Source: Cunninghamia lanceolata
Lineage: Eukaryota; Streptophyta; Pinopsida; Cupressales; Cupressaceae
DNA length: 64,000 nt
Assembly: GCA_027924645.1 (NCBI GenBank)
Contig: BSBN01000809.1
Location: 44,174,001-44,238,000 of the forward strand
Reading direction: 5' to 3'
Position 1 is the stretch's first letter, and each line of letters begins with the position of its first letter. Position numbers and translations under genes: made by a program. This document shows, piece by piece, positions 35,182-47,800 of the stretch. The notes beneath the pieces were generated by a model. It saw nothing but the letters and a program-made list of their open reading frames with translations. It was not told the DNA's origin and made no database searches.

Positions 35182-35870
35182 ATCTTGCATTGAAGACCAT
35201 AAGAAGAATGCCTCCAGAGATGTGAAATAAGATGAATTCATTCCTATCTAGAGACAAAGAAAGAATAGGAAGAAGAATTTCAGAAAGTTTTCTCCTAAAC
35301 AAACTACTCCTACTAGGTATCCTCAAGCTTTCAATGATAATTGATATGCTTGTAATAAATTTGGTCACAAGGCTGTTGAATGTAGAAGCAAGATGAATTC
35401 GAATTCATTTAGGCCTCTAAGGTACAATGTTGTAATCTCTCATTCACCTCATGGTCAATGTTGTGCTTGCAACAAAGTTGGTCATAAGTCTAATGATTAC
35501 AGAAACAAAGTGATGAGGAATGGTTTCATGAACAAGAACAATGTTAAGACTCCTAAATTATTTTATGGTTATTGCTACACATGCAACAAGTATGGTCATA
35601 AGGCTGCTAATTGTAGATCTAATCTAAGAAGAGGTGGTTATGCTTCGTAGTCTAATATCACTTGCTACAATTACAATAAATCAAGACACATTGTAAGGTT
35701 TTGTAGGGGAAAGAGTGTAAGGTCCTTTGCTCCTCAAAGGAAGGTTGATGTTGCTCCACAAAAGAATGAAATGAATAGGACATTAAGGAAGAAGGAATAA
35801 AATGAATTAAAGGAAGGATCTGCACCTCTGCCTGGTGTAGATGGATCCTAAAAAACTAAAAAGGAGGAAG
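35182..35870 (+). pseudogene. E1 Gag, downstream part with four zinc-knuckle units
   Basis: Reading continues from the codon split by T. Four CCHC-type units (C-X2-C-X4-H-X4-C) follow at about 35345-35385, 35460-35505, 35570-35615 and 35660-35705. Only the third, CYTCNKYGHKAANC, is complete. In the first the leading Cys codon has become TGA. In the second the last Cys is Tyr. In the fourth the second Cys is Tyr and a Gly is Arg. Such knuckles bind the genomic RNA in LTR elements. Further stops include TAG 35648-35650. Confidence 0.78.
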
Positions 35871-36304
35871 AATTGGTTCAGGGGGAGTTACAAATGCAAT
35901 TTTTTTCAAACCCATGAATGCATAAGATGCTAAAATCTTTAACATAATGACCAAAACTGATATGGATATGTTTGTCTAGTGATATCATGATGTTTGACCA
36001 AATTTCCAAAGCAAATGGGCTCTTTGTGGAGGATTACTAAGTGATCATAGAACTCTATTTAGCAAAAAGCTTAATAGGTCAAGAATAGAGAAATGCAATC
36101 AATGCAGAGTAGCCAGGGTTGGTGAGAAGTCTATTTAGTCAATACTTGATCAAATTTGATCTTATGTGAATGAATTCTAAGTGTGGGAAAGAGAAAAGGA
36201 GAGAAGAAGATCTTCAATAGAGCTTGTGTACAAACCCTAGTGATAGAATTATCAGGTATTCTACAAATTTGCCAGTTAAACTCTAGTTTACTAAAATAAT
36301 TGTC

Positions 36305-37880
36305 ATGGCAACACCAGTAATAGTTGATGTTGTGGAGAGACCAAGATTGAAATTTAAGAAACACCCATACAAGTCCACTAAAACTGATAAGGATGGACCT
36401 TTTTCTAGCATTCCCTCTAATGTGTTGCATACAAAAGATGTTTGGATATAAATCTACTCACATGTAGATGAGTACAATCACCTAAAGTTGGAACAATTCA
36501 GGAATGATCATCTGCTAGGTTATGATTTTCAATTGAAGATGGAGTTTGCAAATATTGAAGCAAAATGGCTAGGCATATGGAAGGGTTTCCCCAACTTCCA
36601 CTATGAAGAAGATTGGGTTAGGATTATATTGAGCCAAATCCATGAGGACTTCTTTTTCCTTGATCAATCTCACATGATCACAAAGGAAGCAATCAGAGTT
36701 GTAACCGAATTGTGTTCCTCCGGACCAATGCCTATATTGAAAGTTGTGAAGAATGAGGAGATGACGAGACTTACCAATTTGAAATTGATAAAATAACTCT
36801 AACTGTGGATGACACAGAAGATCTAGGGGTCTGGTATGCCACTATGGGCATTGCTTACAAAGTGTACTACACAAATAGAGAGGGGACTACTACACAAAGA
36901 AGCACAAAAATTAGGAGATCAAGGTGAAATAAATATATCCCCTCCGAAGAATACTGAGACACAAAATACAGAGGGTCAAGATAAAGTACACCCTCTCCAG
37001 ATAACATTGATTCTAGTACAAAACATGACAACCCTCCTATGAAGAATACAAGGAAAGAAAAAATGATAACCCTAATGTGGAACAAGAAGAGAAAGTTTGG
37101 GATGAATTAAAGAAGAGTGAGGAGTAACAAGAAGAAAAAGATCAGGATGAAACAAAGGAGAAGCAAGATGAGGACGCTAAGGACAGTGTTGGGGATATAG
37201 GTTAGAGTTCCTTAGAGTCAGACTCCTTCAAAAACGTATGAGATATGCAAATGCAATTTCAACCTGTAATCACACCACAAATTCTATAAATTCCCACTCT
37301 TGAAGGCCAAGTTGATTTGGCAAACATTTCACCATTTGACAAACTACAACTTGGAGACATCTTGTATGCTTCTGTAAGAAAAGAGTTCTTGCAAGAAAAC
37401 CTAAAGAAAACTAGTTTAGTTGAAGATGCAGTGAAGCTATATCAAGAAGGATTACCAAAGGTAATCATTGACTCCTCTCTAGTCCAAGAGCAAAAGTTGA
37501 AGCTATTAATGGATTCTTTTAAGGACCATTCTTCTTATATTGAAAAGAAAGTAGAACAAGAGGAACTAAGAAAGATGAAAGGTAAAGAGTTAGCTAATAT
37601 ATCTGATAAGTGTGCCAATGCATACAATAAGCTACAATAAAATTTGAAAATGTTCAAAGGATGCATTGATGAAGCTACTGCTTTATACTCATTTTTCTTG
37701 AAATGGCCTAACTCCACCAAGAACATCAAAGCTCAAATTGACTCCATTAGGTTACAGATCTCCAAATTGGCTGAAGTATATGACTTGTCAAAAGACAAGA
37801 ATGGAGCGACCAAGATAGAATTGAAAATCTTCATGCACAAATGTCACATCTACAAGACCAGAGAGAGCATATAAAGAAAC
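36305..37880 (+). pseudogene. E1 second ORF, unrecognised, frameshifted
   Basis: From ATG 36305 the frame reads MATPVIVDVVERPRLKFKKH and on through KDGPFSSIPSN, HLLGYDFQLK, HYEEDWVRIIL and VVTELCSSGPMPILK, with one TAA near 36449. Near 36790 the frame shifts and continues as a part containing TVDDTEDLGVWYATMGIAYK. A later piece (37317-37874) is helical and charged (QEQKLKLLMDSFKDH...). It has the position that pol would occupy but shows no protease, integrase or polymerase motif. I have an impression of similar unnamed ORFs in plant retroelements but cannot name a family. Confidence 0.5.
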
Positions 37881-38215
37881 AATTTGGTCAACTGAGAGAA
37901 GCAATAAATTTGAGACTTGCTTCATTGTGAGGACTAATAGGTGAGGTGGAAAAGACTGAGCAAAAGATGAAGACACCAAGCAACATAGATGAGGCTGAGG
38001 ACTTATATGTGTAGTTTGAATGCCAAAATCACATACTTAGCTCAGAAATATAATTTGGGAATCTACTCTTACACAACTCAAGGTAATCTACAAAGACATT
38101 CTACCTTCTAAATGAGTTGCAAGAGTATTAATAAAATTTTGGATGTATATAGACTTGTGGAGGACAGTAATGTCATACTATGTACATAGCATTAATTTTT
38201 GAGGCATTGTCATCT

Positions 38216-38423
38216 CAGGGGGAGTACTATTTGTAAAAAAATATAGTAAGGGGGAGCTTTATGCATTTTTGGGATGTCATAAGAAGTAGATATTAGGCCC
38301 TTTGTCCTTGGTGTCAAAGAATATACATCTAAGGGGGAGTGTTTGTGTAAGAAATATGCATCTAAGGGGGAGTGTTTGTACACATATTTTTTGAGTTTTG
38401 CCATCAATGACAAAAAGGGAGAT
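38216..38423 (+). promoter_or_regulatory. E1 polypurine tract region with repeated AGGGGGAGT motifs
   Basis: Purine blocks AGGGGGAG occur at 38216, 38249, 38331 and 38364. The tract that would prime plus-strand synthesis is AAAAAGGGAGA (about 38412-38422), directly before the 3' LTR. Confidence 0.7.
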
Positions 38424-40350
38424 TGTTGGCAATGTGTGTTATCATTGATGTCAACTCTATATGTGTCAACCTGAGGTAAAATATATTGAATATGATGGTC
38501 AATGGAAGATTTGAGAGAGACGGTTTGACTAAGTTAAAAACATAGGATCAACATGCTTAAGGGAGGTTAGTCCCGAAGACCTAGCAGATGGAGAAAAACT
38601 ATCCAAGTGTAAGAATTGAAATCTTCTTAATGTCTAAGTATGATGCGGAGGTGACTACATATGTTCTAACATGTTTCCAACATGCCTACACTAATATCCT
38701 ACCATTCTGGTATATCGCACTTAGAGAAAAGTTACATTAGTTGGACTAAGGCTTTCACAGTGTATATCCTAAGGCAGAGTTACAGTATTTTGTTCTGTAT
38801 TCATCCACAAAGAAAGATTTAGTCTTGCATTTTAGAAGCTAAGATGATTGACATATGAACTTGCTATATCTAAGATTTCAGTGCATTACACCTTTGACAA
38901 AGAAAGTTATCAATGACAGGGTTCCAAAGTATGACTTGACAGTGTAAAGCAATATTGGAAACCTCTTGGAATGCTCCATATTCCTTCGGAAGAGAAGTTG
39001 TGCCCATGTGGTTTCACAAATATCTTTGGGTATGTTCAATGCATACTACCTTGTAATATCAGGTGTTCTTATGGTCTGCGAGTTTAGCCTTCAAATGATA
39101 GAAGTAATATAGATAAGTTCCAGATGTAAAAGTACTCTATAGAACACATGTTTGAGTACTTGTGGAGGATGGAGAAGGTATAGATCAACTATGTGCATGT
39201 CTATGGAGACTCCACATACTTAATAGTATCTCAGGTTTGAACTGCATGCAATTCTATCTTATCTCCTATACCACACATGGTGTTCAAGTTACCTTGAGTT
39301 ATGTGTATACATGCATATGGATCATAGTGCAGCTGAGTCAAATATCTTTGCATTCCTCTAGAAATGATAAATATGATTGTGTAGATATAAGAATATGTTC
39401 ATAATGTTGCACAAGTTCATTCATGAGTATTTCATTTGACTTGGTGGTCTGCAATGCAATATCCTAAGTTTTGATGTGTCATAGTAAGTCTGGAATGCCC
39501 TATTTTCACGAGTTCAACATGTTTCTTGTTTTGCGGATGGATATATTGATTAGATACTCTAGGAGAATGATGTATGGATAGTGTTGAGAAGATACATGGT
39601 TGAAATCCTGGTCCACAAATTTTTTTTGGTTTCTCCTTAGTAATATGAAGATGGTCAGTTAGAAATGGTACTGTTGGTTGGGCCAACAGTTCAATTTTCT
39701 TCATATGCGATGGATCCTGATTGGTTGTTTTTGTATAGAAGGGTGTGTTATGATGCATTTTGGGTCCTATTGTGATGTTTTGTGGTCTGCAACATGTTTA
39801 CTCTTCATATTGTATATGTTTTAGCTAAGAGTATTTTTGGTGCTGACCTAATCAATGTTTTGAGATGTTGCGAAAGATATATATAGAAGAAAAAAATCAT
39901 TTTGGAAGTGTGTGTGTGTGTGTGTGTGTGAATGTCATATAGAAAAATGTTAAGAATGAAGTTTGCGATGTTGATATGATGGAGTAATTGTGCAGAAAAG
40001 AGGACTGTAACATCAACATAAGTCAAATGCTTCTTTCATAATAGTTCATAGTTATGTTGTCATTGTAATTCTTTGTAGTAGTGAGCTTTCTTTAGGGAGT
40101 AGTAGCTTCCTTGGGTTGTAGCCCTAAAACAATGTTGTAAACTTTTATAGCAGTGAGTATTATATATTGTGAGCTAACACTCAACATAGTTTTTCCCAAT
40201 TTTAGGTTTTTCATGTAAAAATCCTGGTGTCATTGTGTTGATGTATGTGGTGTATGTTTTACTTTCTATTCTCTAAGTAGTTTAATCTGATCTGCAATTA
40301 AAGTAGTTAAATTTTGTATATGCTGATTCACCCCCCTCTCAGCATCTTAG
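38424..40350 (+). repeat. E1 3' LTR, cut just before its end
   Basis: It starts TGTTGGCAATG and runs collinear with 16130-18058. It stops at 'cagcatcttag' where LTR C begins. It contains a (TG)n run at 39908-39931 that the 5' copy has only as a short GTGTGTG. Antisense ORFs shared with the 5' LTR are not convincing genes. Confidence 0.88.
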
Positions 40351-40521
40351 TGTTGATAGTAAGGAATACTAAGGGGGGGTGAATTAGTATTCTACAAAAC
40401 CACTTCTTAACAAGTTTATTAATCCAGTTTCCAAAATTAATAATACGAAAGTAGAATGAGCATAGGAACAACAACAACAAAGACATAACACATGAACACC
40501 AAGATTTTTACTTGGAAAACA
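40351..40521 (-). mobile_element. LTR 'C', left part (interrupted by element B)
   Basis: Begins TGTTGATAGTAAGGAATACT, then a G-rich run and 'gtgaattagtattctac'. It resembles the plus-strand start of the Copia A LTRs (TGTTGGATT..., G run, gtgaatcagttgttc) without being the same family. It breaks at 'ttggaaaaca', and its continuation is recognisable at 62810 ('aaacccaaagaggg'). In Copia A the equivalent LTR sequence 'gtggaaaacccggttaaggg' is uninterrupted. Orientation is inferred as minus from that similarity. Confidence 0.7.
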
Positions 40522-40785
40522 TGTTAGAGTAATAGGTTCTTTACTTAATTAATTTAATCATATTGATTAATTAATTAAGTCATCTTTTTTTTATTTTTCA
40601 CTTAAGCTAAACTTAGGCACTTTAATTATTTAATAATTCTTTTATTAAATCCTAGGGTTCACTTTAGGGTTTTGATCTCCTTCCTTAAGGATTGATCTCT
40701 CTGTAATTATTCATTCTTTTTTATGCAATTTTTACTCTCTTGGATTGCAGAGCAATGTCTTTGTGTTGTTTAAATCTCTTCTACA
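40522..40785 (+). repeat. B 5' LTR, first (outer) copy
   Basis: Starts TGTTAGAGTAATAGG and ends CTTCTACA. The first ~100 bp match the 3' LTR start at 50403 closely; the middle is strongly diverged or replaced. It is followed by 17 bp and then a second LTR copy. Confidence 0.7.
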
Positions 40786-40802
40786 TGACCAGTTGTTTTG
40801 CT

Positions 40803-41085
40803 TGTAGAGTAGTAGGTTCATTACTTAGTTAATTTAACCATATTGATTAATTAATTAAGTCATCTTTACTTTATTTCACTTAAGCTAAACTTAGGAATAT
40901 CTCATTAGGGTTTTCTAATTTGCAATAATAAAAGAAAGTGCTCTTGAATGTAATTCATTAATCCATTTCCTTAATTGAATCTTTTTTGTGCAAATTGATT
41001 TGTTTGTTTTTTTCTCTTGTGGAAGGTTTCTTAGGTTTTGCAGGTGTTCACTGGGTCCTGTGAGGTTGGTTTCACAACTTCTACA
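40803..41085 (+). repeat. B 5' LTR, second (inner) copy
   Basis: TGTAGAGTAGTAGG to TTCTACA, 283 bp. It matches the rejoined 3' LTR (223 + 59 bp) along its whole length, including 'gttttgcaggtgttcactgg'-type sequence near the end. It directly abuts the primer binding site. Confidence 0.85.
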
Positions 41086-41097
41086 TGGTATCAGAGC
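41086..41097 (+). promoter_or_regulatory. B primer binding site
   Basis: TGGTATCAGAGC, exact match to the usual initiator-Met tRNA site of plant Copia-type elements, immediately after the LTR end CA. Confidence 0.9.
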
Positions 41098-43236
41098 TCC
41101 AAATTTGCAAACCCCTTCTTGGATTTGGAAAAAAATTTGAGCAAGAGTGGATTTAGAGTAGTCAAAATAGTCAGATTAGCCTTTTATTTGGCTTGATTTG
41201 AGCTTCATAGGCCAGATATGCAAGGGTTTCACTGGGTATGTTTTTTGGGATCTAGAGGGTACCTGCATTTCTGGAGCGTTTTTAGCCCAAAGGGAACTTG
41301 CCATTGCATTTAGAGCACCCAAAAACCTTAAGATCAATTGTCAAATCATCAAAATCAGCCTCCGGCTCATCTGGGGCAAATTGTTTTTGCCAGGCAAGCC
41401 GTACGACCTGCCCAACATGCAGTACAAGGTACTTTTTTTCAAGTAACAATTTTTTCAAATTTTCTACAATTTTATTAAAAAAATCAAAATACAAAAAATT
41501 TGTAGTTTTTTTCAATGTAATGTTTGTTTTTTACAAGTAAAATTTAAAAAAAAAAGGGTTTTACCCCCTACATAGGCCCGTACAGGGTACCTATGTAGGG
41601 TACCCTATTGCAAGCGCTGCTACTTTGGGCTGCGGTCCTCTTTAATGGGGCCATGGACCCCTTCAATGGGGGTGCTCCCCTTCTTTTTAATTTTTTTAAA
41701 TTAAAAAAAAAATCTCTTTTTTTTAATGTTTTTTTTAAATATAAAAAAACAAAACAATGCAATTTTTTTATAGTTTTTTTTTAATTAAAAAAAACTATTT
41801 TTATTATACTCCTATACCTGTATGCACCCAATCTTGGGATTTGTGCCACTTGGTGGCTTTTTTAACAGTACTTCTATTTTAGAGGTTTATTTGGCAATTT
41901 TTTCCAGTTAGCAGAGCTCTAAATTTGTCTGGGCCCCTCTATACTTGGTGAACCTCTAAATCATCTAGTGAGTCTCTATTTTTGCTAAGCCTCCAAAGTT
42001 AGCAATAGTTTTTCCAAATTTGGTGGAGATAGATTTTTTACCCCTCACCATTGGGTTTTTCTCTTTTACACCTGATTTTCAAATGGCGATAGCTTGGCCA
42101 TATGGAGGTATTTTTTAGTGCAAATTTTTTTTTTATCTGGGGTAGAATTTTGTGCTCTTCATAGTGATATAGGTGGTTTTTAGTTATGACTTCTAGATTT
42201 TTTTTTTAAAATTAGTTTTCTTAGTCCTGTTGTTGTGTAGTTCTTGTTTGGGGAACTTTGTCGAGCCATATCTTATGCATCCAGACTCCTTTTTGGGTCC
42301 CATTTTCTTGAAAGTGCATGTTTTTTTGTGTACTTCATCGTGGTGCTATTGGTTTCCTCTATTTATATTAGATAATTGTATTTTTAGTATGTGGTCCTTT
42401 TTTAGACATTGTGAGCTTTCATTGTAAGCACTTCTCATATATAAACGCACTGAAATAAAATGCCTCAAGATTGTACATGTATTCTTGAGATTTTGGACAT
42501 CATTTTGTGCCTTATTGTACTCACACTATGATATAAAGTGTCATAGGGGGGTTGATGTTTGCCTTTTGTTTTGCCATCACACCTTTGTCATGCATGTGTG
42601 CCTTGGTTTGCACACCCTTTTGTTTGCTGGTACTTTCATGTTTACACATTCATATCTTCTTGTTTCTTCTACATGTACTTCTTGGTTTCACACAATTTTA
42701 GTGTACCTGTCATGGCTCTCCCTTGTCTACATTATGGGGGGTTTCTACTGTTGGTGCTAATGCTTCCTTGGTTATATGTTGGAGTGAATTATGTATCTAG
42801 TATTTTTTCTTATGTACTAGGCGGATGTAGTGGTACATTAGTGGTTGGTTACCCATGCATTTCGATGAGATGGAGCATTTACCATATGGACACTCTTGCA
42901 TTCCTTTTGTGGAGATGACCTTCTGTTTTCACTTGATCAGTTCTTCAGACTTTTGGTACCTGTGCCACTTGTATCTTTGAGTTGGAATTCATGTAGATTC
43001 TAGTCTTCTTGATCCTGATCTTCATCTTGTTTTAGAGGAGGTTCTTCTTTCAGCACTATAGTACTCAATCTTTGATCGTGTTTGCAGCTTCTTGATGCTT
43101 TAGTGGAGTTCTTCATGTTCATCTTCATTTTCCTATTCTTTTGGGACATCCTTTGTGGAGGCTTCTTAGTCTCTCTCTCTCTCTTGTAGGGAGGTTTGTT
43201 CTCTCTTTTGGGGAGGAGTTTTTCCAATGTGGTTTT
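41098..43236 (+). other. B interior, non-coding
   Basis: T-rich sequence without a retrotransposon domain. It contains a perfect 11-bp inverted repeat, CCCTACATAGG at 41566-41576 and CCTATGTAGGG at 41590-41600, with a 13-base loop. It also has a (TC)n run near 43168-43183. Its last bases 'gtttt' are the left target duplication of Copia A. Confidence 0.65.
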
Positions 43237-44482
43237 TGTTGGATTTAGGACAGACAACTGAGAGGGGGGGTGAATCAGTTGTTCAAAACTTGCTTTTAAT
43301 TCAACCAGTCAAATCCTCTTTGTTATTTAATAGCATATCAATTAATCACTAATGGAAGCATAAAGCATAAACACCAGAGCAGATACACATTAACACATGA
43401 GACACCAAGATTTTGATGTGAAAAACTTGGTTAAGGGAAAAGCCATGGGGTGATTAACCGAAGGATTATTCTCTATTAGAAGAATAAGAAAAATAGATGG
43501 CACATGCCAATTAGGGCTCACTGCTCGAGCTCACTACTCACAAGAGGCACACTGCCTACAAGAGACACACTATCTACAAAGTAACAAGTATTACAAACTT
43601 GAACTGGAGATTGACATCTTTACCATGTCTGGATCAGTTCCATTTAAGCCCGAAAACCCCTACTCTGCCTTTCTCTCTTTCTCTATACCACACTCATTCA
43701 CTTCAAGACACACTACAAAATGAATTCACAATCCCTTATTTATACAAGGCATCGACTTAGGAATAATCATCTAAGTCGGCAAACACCTATAAGATCATTT
43801 GCAAGATGTGTAATACATCCGGTCAGCCTGTCTTAGGGAGAACACCAATATCCATGGTTATTCTTCAAATGCAAACTCAAACTTTAATGCAGACTGCCAA
43901 TAAGAATTGCACACGATCCAAAGATCACCAAAACATTTCCTAAGTCATCAAGAACATCTGCACTTTATCAGCTTACTGGAATTCTTCTCTTCTTCATCTG
44001 AAACTTCAAGAACACAGTCTGTCATCACTGTCATAATGAAAAAGGCACTTCTGGACCTCCAAATCATGAAAAAATCTAGTTGTCACTTCACACGGACTTC
44101 TTCAACACTCCCTCCAATCTGCAGAATGAGATAATGCAATTCCGGAGCTCACCAGACCAATCTGTGACACTCTGTCACCACTGAACATCTGTCGTAACCG
44201 GTTCTACTAGAGCAGCCATAACTTCTTTAGATCGTTATGCGGACCTCTGAAAACTTGACAGGATCATTTCAAGACTCATATCTGCAAACCCTTTAAACTG
44301 CATCTTCTGATATTCATCTTATCTTTAACTTTTACCTTAATGTCATCACTGTTCTTCACTGCTCCTGATTAAGACTAATTTCCTCAATATCCTCAGCACA
44401 CAGCTCATCCAATCCTTCTCATTAATGTAATATGAGTATGTTGACATCAATGACAACACTGGTTATCCTCATACTTGCAACA
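43237..44482 (-). repeat. Copia A 3' LTR
   Basis: On plus it starts TGTTGGATTTAGGACAGAC and ends CTTGCAACA. It is collinear with 49018-50264. Confidence 0.95.
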
Positions 44483-44497
44483 ATCTCCCCCTTTTTC
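44483..44497 (-). promoter_or_regulatory. Copia A polypurine tract
   Basis: Minus-strand AAAAAGGGGGAGATT directly before the 3' LTR, the plus-strand primer site of the element. Confidence 0.85.
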
Positions 44498-44801
44498 ATT
44501 GATGGCAACATAAGATGTGAAAAACCATCAAGACAAGAACTTCTCCTTTATGTCACAGCTCCCCTTATCAACAACAACTCTTCACATGTCTTCTCTTTCT
44601 TTACTGCTACCCTTTGATCAACCACTTGTTTTTCACATGTCTTCTCTCCCCCTTTGACATCAATAGCAAAGGGCTCATACTTGCAACTTTAACACATTAG
44701 AATCATACCAGCTGCTCCCCTTGAGTAGTACCTCCCCATCACCAATCTATATCACAAGATATGACTGTGATATCCATCAGACTAATGCACATCAATGCAT
44801 C

Positions 44802-47800
44802 CTAGTTCATCACCGGAGGGGCAATGACCCCTAACTTCTCCCTTAGATACTCAAAAGAGTCCTTGGGAAGAGGTTTAGTAAAAATATCTGTAATCTGATC
44901 CTTGGAGGGCACATACTCCAATCTAACTTCACCCTTGTTCACTTGCTCTCTCAGAAAGTGAAATTTGATAGATATATGTTTGGTCTTAGAATGTAACACC
45001 GGATTCTTAGAAATATTTATTGCACTTGAATTATCACAAAAAATTGTGATAGGCTCCTCATATTCTACTTGAATATCTCTTAGCATCTGCTTCATCCACA
45101 AAAGTTGAGTGCAACTTCCTACTGCTACAATGTATTCTACTTCAGTTGTAGATAGGGATATTACTTCTTGTTTCTTTCTTAGCCAAGAAACCAACCTTTT
45201 TCCCAAAAAGAATGCTCCTCCACTTGTACTCTTCCTATCATCCACATCTCCTACCCAATCTGCATCTGTATATGCATGAAGAGAAAAATCATGATCTCTA
45301 GGATACCATAGGCCATACTCAATTATTCCTTTTAAGTACCTAAATTTTTTTTTGATTGCCATGACATGAGATTCTCTAGGATCAGCCTGAAATCTTGCCA
45401 CAAGACCAACAACCTGCATTATATCTGGTCTAGTTTGAGTGAGATACAATAATCCTCCAATCATTGATCTGTACTTTATCTGATCTGTCTTAGGAGAGTC
45501 ATCATCTTTGCTCAACTTACATCCGGTTGCCATGGGAGTGTTCATTGGCTTTGAATCTTCCATTCCAAATTTTCTAATAATTCTTTCACATATTTGGTCT
45601 GAGAGATAAAGATTCCTTTCTTGGTCTGAGTAATTTGCAAACCCAAGAAGAAATTTATTTCACCGAGCATTGACATTTCAAACTCACTTTTCATTTAATT
45701 TGCAAAGGTTTTACACATACTGTCTCTTCCTCCAAAGATGATATCATCAACAAATACTTCAACAATCAAGATGTTTTCATGATCAATTTTGAAATATAGG
45801 TTACTGTCAGCAGTACCTTTGTTGAAACCAATCTTCAAAAGATGTTTGTCTAGCCTTTCATACCATGCTCTTGGAGCTTGCTTTAAACCATATAGTGCCT
45901 TCTTTAATTTGTAGACCATATCACCATGCTCAGATAATTGAAATCCATCCGGTTGTTCAATGTACACCTCTTCTTCTAAGTCACCATTCAGGAAAGCAGA
46001 TTTGACATCCATCTAATACACTTTAAAATCTTTGAAGGTAGCAAATGCAAGAAATAGTCTGACTGCTTCAATTCTTGCCACCAGAGCAAAGGTTTCCTTA
46101 AAATCAATTCCTTCTATCTGAGAGTAGCCTTTGCAGACTAATCTGGCTTTATTTCTGATTACTTCACCAACTTCATTTAGTTTGTTCCAGAAGACCCATT
46201 TGGTTCCAATCACATTCTTGTTTCTAGGTCTAGAAACAAGATCCCAAGTGTGATTTTTCTCAATTTGCATCAACTCTTCCTCCATTGCTTTGGTCCAATT
46301 TTCATCATTGTAGGCTTCATTTATTGTCTTAGGTTCAATCTTTGAAATCAAACAACATTCATCTAAATTTTAAGCAATTTTCCTTCTAGTTTGCACACCT
46401 TTGCTTTTGTCACCTATGATCTGGTCTTTAGAGTGGTTTAGTCTTGCATACCTTGGAACTTTTGGAGTTTCTTGCACTTATGTTTCTTGATTAGGCTCAT
46501 TCAGACCTATCTCTTCTTCCTGATTTACTGGATCAGTCTGAATCTAGCTTTCAAAAGAGGATTGAGCTCCTTGAACCAGAGAACCATTCTGATCATCTTC
46601 ATCATATTCATAAAACCTTGAGGGCTTCTCAATTCCTTCATCAACCTTTACATTTGTACTTTCTATCATCTTTCTTAGTCTCTTATTGTAACACCGGTAT
46701 GCTTTGCTTTGAGTGGAGTAACCCAAGAAAATTCCTTCATCACTTCTAGCATCAAACTTTCCTAGATCTTCATCTCTTTTAATGTAACATTTGCTACCAA
46801 ATACTCTGAAATATCTCACAGTAGGAGTTATACCAAACCAAAGTACATAAGGAGTCTTATCGGTATTGCTTCTGATTTGAACTTGATTGAGAGTATAGAC
46901 TACAGTGTTGACAACTTCTCTCCAAAACATCTGGGGAACATTTCCTTCCATCATCATTGTTTTGGATGCTTCTTGGATGGTCCGGTTCTTTCTCTCTACT
47001 ACTCCATTTTGCTGTGGAGTCCTAGGAGCAGATAATTGTCTCTTTATACCATGCTTCTAACAAAAGTCTATGAATTCACCGGATGTGAATTCACCACCTC
47101 TATCAGACCTCAGACATTTTAGTTTTAATCTAGTTTGATTCTCTACCATAGCCTTGAAGATTTTGAACTTCTCAAGAGCTTCTGATTTCTCTTTTAGAAA
47201 GGTAACCCACATCATCTGGGAATGGTCATCAAGCAGTAACATGAAATATCTATCACCTTGCATACTCTTGATTCTTGTTGAACCACATAGATCAGTATGA
47301 ATTAATTCCAATAATCTAGTAGAGGACTAATCCTTGCTTTTGAATGAGACTCTGCTCTGTTTACCTAATTGACATTCTTTGCATAAACTATTTGTAGGTT
47401 TTACAAATTTTGGAAGATCTCTTACAGCCTGAGTATTGCTTATCTTGATGATGTTATCAAAATTTACATGACACATCCTTCTATGCCATAACCAACTCTG
47501 ATCAACTTGAACAAATAGATAACTTTTATTAGAACCAACTAGATGGAAGATATTACCTTTTGTTTGAGTATCGGATGCAATCTCAATTCTGGAGCTTTCA
47601 AAGATCCTGCATCTTCCATTCTTGAACCAGAGATCATAACCTTTGTCCACCAATTGTCCAACACTAAGAAGATTATGCTTTAATCCTTCAACATATAGTA
47701 CATTACCAATTTTATTCTTTCCATCAAGAGAAATAGTTCCCCTACCTCTGATTCTACCAGTAGAATTATCACCAAACTTTACCATTCCTCCTTCATACCT

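Larger units (their letters stand above)
16130..40350 (+). mobile_element. E1: non-autonomous Copia-like LTR element, split by transposon T
   Basis: Two direct LTR copies (16130-18064 and 38424-40350) flank a primer binding site, a Gag-like ORF, an unrecognised second ORF and a polypurine region. Without T (18751-35177) the interior is only about 3.9 kb. I find no protease, integrase, reverse transcriptase or RNase H in it. Movement would therefore have needed proteins from a relative. LTR copies differ by roughly 9-10% in a hand count over about 350 bp. The 3' LTR stops a few bases short because LTR 'C' begins at 40351. The rest and the right target duplication lie beyond the window, so the left candidate 'ctttg' (16125-16129) cannot be tested. 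Confidence 0.85.
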
